From Pannonibacter phragmitetus DSM 14782 (GTDB lineage Bacteria > Pseudomonadota > Alphaproteobacteria > Rhizobiales > Stappiaceae): a stretch of 64,000 nt of DNA. Location: the NCBI RefSeq assembly GCF_000382365.1, contig NZ_KB908224.1, forward strand, positions 62,001 through 126,000, given 5' to 3'. The notes beneath the pieces are model-generated. The model searched no databases. It was given only the letters and a program-made list of their open reading frames with translations, and was not told the origin of the DNA. Shown piece after piece: positions 60,815-64,000 of the stretch; position 1 is the stretch's first letter; the number at the start of each line of letters is the position of its first letter. Position numbers and translations under genes: made by a program.

Positions 60815-62902
60815 TCAGCCGGCGCGGACGCGGCGGACGAAGCCCTCCACCTTGCCCTTCAGCTCTTCGGCCTGGCCGGAGATGCCGTTGGACGCACTCA
60901 CCACGTCGCGGGCGATGTGGCCGGTCAGTTCTGCGGCCTCGTTCACGTCGGTGATGTTGCGGGAGACTTCCACGGTGCCGGTCGCCGCTTCCTCGACATT
61001 GTGCAGGATTTCGGTGGTGGCCTTGTACTGCTCGTCGATGGAGCCGGAGATCATGCCGGCAATGTCGGAAATTTCGCCCACGACCGAGCGTATGCCCTGA
61101 ATGGCGCCCACCACATTCGAGGTGCCCGACTGCACGTCGGAAACCAGCGAGGCGATTTCTTCCGTGGCCTTGGCCGTCTGGGCTGCAAGGTCCTTCACTT
61201 CCGTCGCCACAACGGCGAAGCCACGCCCGGCTTCTCCTGCACGGGCTGCCTCGATGGTGGCGTTGAGGGCGAGAAGGTTGGTCTGGGAGGCGATCTGGTT
61301 GATGAGGTTCACGATCTCGCCAATCTTCTGGGCCGCCTGAGCCAGACCCTCGGCCATGTTTCCGGCGCGTGCTGCCTCGGTGTTGGCCTTGACGGTGATC
61401 TCGGCAGATACCTGCACCTGACGGCTGATCTCGCGGGTCGAGTTCGACATTTCCTCAGTCGCGGCGGCTACGGTGCGCACGTTGGCTGAAGCCTGTTCGG
61501 ACGCAGCGGCCACGGCTCCGGCGCGGCTGGAGGTGCGCTCGGCCTGAGTGCCCATCTGCCCGGCATTGCGCTCCAGATTGAGGGCGGCCTCTGCCAGCGC
61601 CTGAGCCACGCCCATGACATCGGCTTCAAAGCCGGAGGCCAGTGCGTCGAGCTCCTGGCGCCGCATGGCTTCGGCCCGGGCTTTCATCTCTTCCTTTTCC
61701 TGCTCCGCGCTGCGGATCTGGATGGCATTGTCGCGGAAGACGGTCACGGCCTTGGCCATTTCGCCGATCTCGTCGTCACGCCCGGAGCTGGGGATCGGAA
61801 TGTCGAGGTTGCCATGGGCAATCTGGCTCATGGCGCCGGTCATGGCATTCATCGGGCGGATGACCTTGGCCGCAATGATCCAGAAGGCAGCAGCTGCGGT
61901 CAGCAGCACGAAGGCCATCAGGGCCAGCGTTGAATAAAGGCTGCTGGCAGCCTCCGCCCGCAGGGTTTCGATGCGTTGCAGGGCTGCTTCGAAGGCAGCG
62001 TCGCGGACAGCCAGAACGGCGGGCCACAGCGCGACACCGCGCTGGCGGTAGGCGTTGCCGTCGATGCTGAACTGGCCCGTGGCAAAGCCTGGCTGCACAT
62101 CCGCCTTCAGGGAAGCGAAGGCATCCACATAGTTGGCCTTGGCCCCCGCAATCGCAGCCTTCACGGCCGGATTTGCGCCGGGCTTGTCTGCCTCCTTGAT
62201 GATCTCGCTCCAGATCTGCCGGACTTCGCCATCGAGGCGGGTGAAGGTCTCAAGCTGTTCCGGGGTGAGCGCCTTTCCGCCCACGACGAAGCCCTGCATC
62301 ATGCCGGCCTGACGGCCGCCCGTATCACGCAGCTGCCAGACGGTGCGGGCCAGCTTGCTGTAATCGAGTGCAACGCCATCGACTTCGGCGAGAATTTCCA
62401 TCTCGCGGTCAATGGTGTCGAGGATCGTCCTGTTCATGTTCGCAGAGGCCGAGAAGGTCTCCTGCGAGGCTTTGCGGCGCTGCTCCAGCGGGGAGGAATA
62501 GACCAGACGGTCGTTCGCGGCCCGCATCTGAAGCCAGTCAGCCTGGCTCTTCTTCACGATGTCTGCGGCGGCGGCACTTGCCGGCTCGAGCGCGGCAAGC
62601 TCTGCTGCTGCGTCCAGTGCCTTCGTAAAGGCTGCGTCCGTCGGCTGGCGGCTCTTGGTGATGTCGGCCTCGCGCGAGCGTTCGGCCGCAGTTTCGGAAT
62701 CCAGAAGAAGAGTGATCAGGCCCCGCTCCGCGTTCGCATTCGCGGGGATGTCAGACAGGGCCTGCATCGTCTTAACGCGGGCGTTGGCAAGGCTATATTT
62801 CTGAAGCCTCGAGTTCGATTCAATACTTATCCATCCTGTGATCAGACATGCCGTCGCAGCAAGTGTTCCGACAACGGCCCTAAGGATTAATGACAATCTC
62901 AT
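60815..62902 (-). CDS. Methyl-accepting chemotaxis protein
   Basis: A 695-residue receptor. TM1 is at about 7-27, a large helical periplasmic sensor at about 30-310 (two helical bundles), and TM2 at about 315-340. A HAMP domain (KVIRPMNAMTGAMSQIAHGN) follows at about 335-390. The cytoplasmic signalling domain has the hairpin tip core QTNLLALNATIEAARAGEAG and adjacent methylation helices. No C-terminal CheR-binding pentapeptide is visible. The ligand is unknown. It is divergent from ecm across a 238-bp AT-rich region without another gene. Confidence 0.94.
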   Translation of the reverse strand: MRLSLILRAVVGTLAATACLITGWISIESNSRLQKYSLANARVKTMQALSDIPANANAERGLITLLLDSETAAERSREADITKSRQPTDAAFTKALDAAAELAALEPASAAAADIVKKSQADWLQMRAANDRLVYSSPLEQRRKASQETFSASANMNRTILDTIDREMEILAEVDGVALDYSKLARTVWQLRDTGGRQAGMMQGFVVGGKALTPEQLETFTRLDGEVRQIWSEIIKEADKPGANPAVKAAIAGAKANYVDAFASLKADVQPGFATGQFSIDGNAYRQRGVALWPAVLAVRDAAFEAALQRIETLRAEAASSLYSTLALMAFVLLTAAAAFWIIAAKVIRPMNAMTGAMSQIAHGNLDIPIPSSGRDDEIGEMAKAVTVFRDNAIQIRSAEQEKEEMKARAEAMRRQELDALASGFEADVMGVAQALAEAALNLERNAGQMGTQAERTSSRAGAVAAASEQASANVRTVAAATEEMSNSTREISRQVQVSAEITVKANTEAARAGNMAEGLAQAAQKIGEIVNLINQIASQTNLLALNATIEAARAGEAGRGFAVVATEVKDLAAQTAKATEEIASLVSDVQSGTSNVVGAIQGIRSVVGEISDIAGMISGSIDEQYKATTEILHNVEEAATGTVEVSRNITDVNEAAELTGHIARDVVSASNGISGQAEELKGKVEGFVRRVRAG

Positions 62903-63140
62903 GTGACTGACTTCCTGATTTCAACCTGAATATACTAGAGGTAATTGCGTGTTAATTTTCTATTATTTGACGTAACGGCAAATTTGATGGGTACGGTATT
63001 TTTCTTATGAAAATTATTTCATTTGGTGAAATTATATTGCGCCGCAACAGGGCGACTTTTGGCGAATTTATCCGCTGCCGTTCAGGCCTTATCGTGCCGG
63101 GATGGATGACGGCTTGCAGAGCCGGGTGGAGGGTGTCCGC

Positions 63141-64000
63141 ATGAGTGATGACAGGATGATGGGCGAGGGTGGCCGGAGGCGGGATGAGCCCTGGATCTTC
63201 CGCACCTATGCGGGCCATTCCACGGCGGCCGATTCCAACAGGCTCTACCGCGCCAATCTGGCCAAGGGTCAGACGGGTCTTTCCATCGCATTCGATCTGC
63301 CGACGCAGACCGGCTATGATCCGGATGACCTGCTGTCGCGCGGCGAGGTTGGCAAGGTGGGCGTGCCGGTGGCGCATCTGGGCGACATGCGCACCCTGTT
63401 TCAGGACATTCCGCTGGAGCGGATGAATACGTCCATGACGATCAACGCCACCGCCCCCTGGCTGCTGGCGCTTTACGTGGCTGCAGCCGATGAGCAGGGG
63501 GCGGACCGCAAGCGGCTGGCCGGCACCACCCAGAACGACATCATCAAGGAATATCTCTCGCGCGGCACCTATGTCTTCCCGCCCGCGCCCTCGCTGCGGC
63601 TGACCACGGATGTGATCGCCTGGACCTACAGCGAGATGCCGAAGTGGAATCCGATGAATGTCTGCTCCTACCATCTGCAGGAAGCGGGGGCGACGCCGGT
63701 GCAGGAGTTGTCCTTCGCGCTGGCGACGGCCATCGCCATTCTGGATGGCATGAAGGCGAGCGGGGCCATTCCGGAGGCGGAGTTTCCGCAGGCGGTGGGC
63801 CGCATTTCCTTTTTCGTCAATGCAGGCATGCGCTTCATCACCGAGATGTGCAAGATGCGCGCCTTCACCGAACTCTGGGACGAGATCTGCCGCGACCGCT
63901 ACGGCATCGCCGATCCGCGCTACCGCCGCTTCCGCTATGGGGTGCAGGTCAACTCGCTGGGGCTGACCGAGCCGCAGCCGGAGAATAATGTCTACCGCAT
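63141..64000 (+). CDS. ecm: Ethylmalonyl-CoA mutase (MeaA-type), 3' end outside window
   Basis: The first 286 residues of a B12-dependent acyl-CoA mutase that isomerises ethylmalonyl-CoA to methylsuccinyl-CoA. The sequence follows MeaA/Ecm: WIFRTYAGHSTAADSNRLYR, KGQTGLSIAFDLPTQTGYD, MNTSMTINATAPWLLALY, AGTTQNDIIKEYLSRGTY and MNVCSYHLQEAGATPVQELS. The C-terminal cobalamin domain lies outside. The start is ATG 63141, with GGAGGG 7 bases upstream; ATG 63102 is in frame but lacks a good site. It belongs with ccr and mch, and depends on the cobalamin whose cobalt insertion uses cobS/cobT. Confidence 0.95.
   Translation, partial: MSDDRMMGEGGRRRDEPWIFRTYAGHSTAADSNRLYRANLAKGQTGLSIAFDLPTQTGYDPDDLLSRGEVGKVGVPVAHLGDMRTLFQDIPLERMNTSMTINATAPWLLALYVAAADEQGADRKRLAGTTQNDIIKEYLSRGTYVFPPAPSLRLTTDVIAWTYSEMPKWNPMNVCSYHLQEAGATPVQELSFALATAIAILDGMKASGAIPEAEFPQAVGRISFFVNAGMRFITEMCKMRAFTELWDEICRDRYGIADPRYRRFRYGVQVNSLGLTEPQPENNVYR

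Noticed and set aside
1-64000. CRISPR arrays, insertion sequences and complete prophage
   Set aside because: No regularly spaced repeats, no transposase and no phage structural genes were seen on either strand.

Overview
The window is a G+C-rich bacterial chromosome segment, by eye a little over 60 % G+C, coding-dense on both strands. Gene content points to an alphaproteobacterium, most likely Hyphomicrobiales (Rhizobiales). Evidence for this: the aerobic cobaltochelatase genes cobS-cobT next to a J-domain gene and a BolA gene, a fused SecD-SecF, three ethylmalonyl-CoA pathway genes (mch, ccr, ecm), a small-type SRP RNA upstream of dnaX, and the CnoX / Lon-N / Trm112 block. The genus cannot be read from the sequence; a Stappiaceae-like marine or soil heterotroph would fit (inference).

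Layout. 0-5.6 kb: an EamA transporter cut by the window edge, a LysR regulator divergent from glutaryl-CoA dehydrogenase, an N-formylglutamate amidohydrolase-like gene and a class V glyoxylate aminotransferase. 5.6-16 kb: SRP RNA, dnaX, an AraC regulator, a PEBP-like protein, typA, a MarR/Bcr-CflA efflux pair, folP-folK, a higBA toxin-antitoxin pair with tandem operators, and a GH25 lysozyme lipoprotein. 16-22.4 kb: xthA, a flippase-like exporter overlapping a CelD-like acyltransferase, an acyl-CoA synthetase, TspO and YchJ. 22.4-24 kb is the one clearly foreign stretch: an AT-rich segment with an unrecognised membrane protein, a decapitated 'mobile mystery protein B' (Fic-type) gene, an intact 'mobile mystery protein A' regulator with an inverted-repeat operator, and tRNA-Ala(CGC). 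24-30 kb: YggT/YggU, Trm112, Lon-N and CnoX proteins, an editing-domain deacylase, two identical tRNA-Gly(GCC) genes, MipA/OmpV and a pentapeptide protein. 30-50 kb: patatin-bdhA, ispG, pdxY-DUF429, a YkuD transpeptidase, accA, rpmB, a queuosine-precursor transporter, cobS-cobT, bolA, a CorC-type protein, aroB-aroK and xerD. 50-64 kb: mch, carbonic anhydrase, a CAP-domain lipoprotein, a double-receiver response regulator, ccr, a KefB-type antiporter, secDF, a chemotaxis receptor and the 5' part of ecm.

How the genes fit together. GcdH makes crotonyl-CoA from lysine/tryptophan breakdown. BdhA feeds 3-hydroxybutyrate carbon into acetoacetate. Ccr carboxylates crotonyl-CoA, Ecm isomerises the product with coenzyme B12, and Mch acts further along the same pathway, whose product is glyoxylate. 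CobS/CobT insert cobalt for B12, a carbonic anhydrase sits between mch and ccr, and the class V aminotransferase can use glyoxylate. This is a coherent acetyl-CoA / C4-acyl-CoA assimilation theme spread over housekeeping DNA. The most unusual locus is the remodelled mobile-mystery island at 22.4-23.7 kb, where an AT-rich membrane-protein gene sits in the position normally held by the Fic toxin partner.
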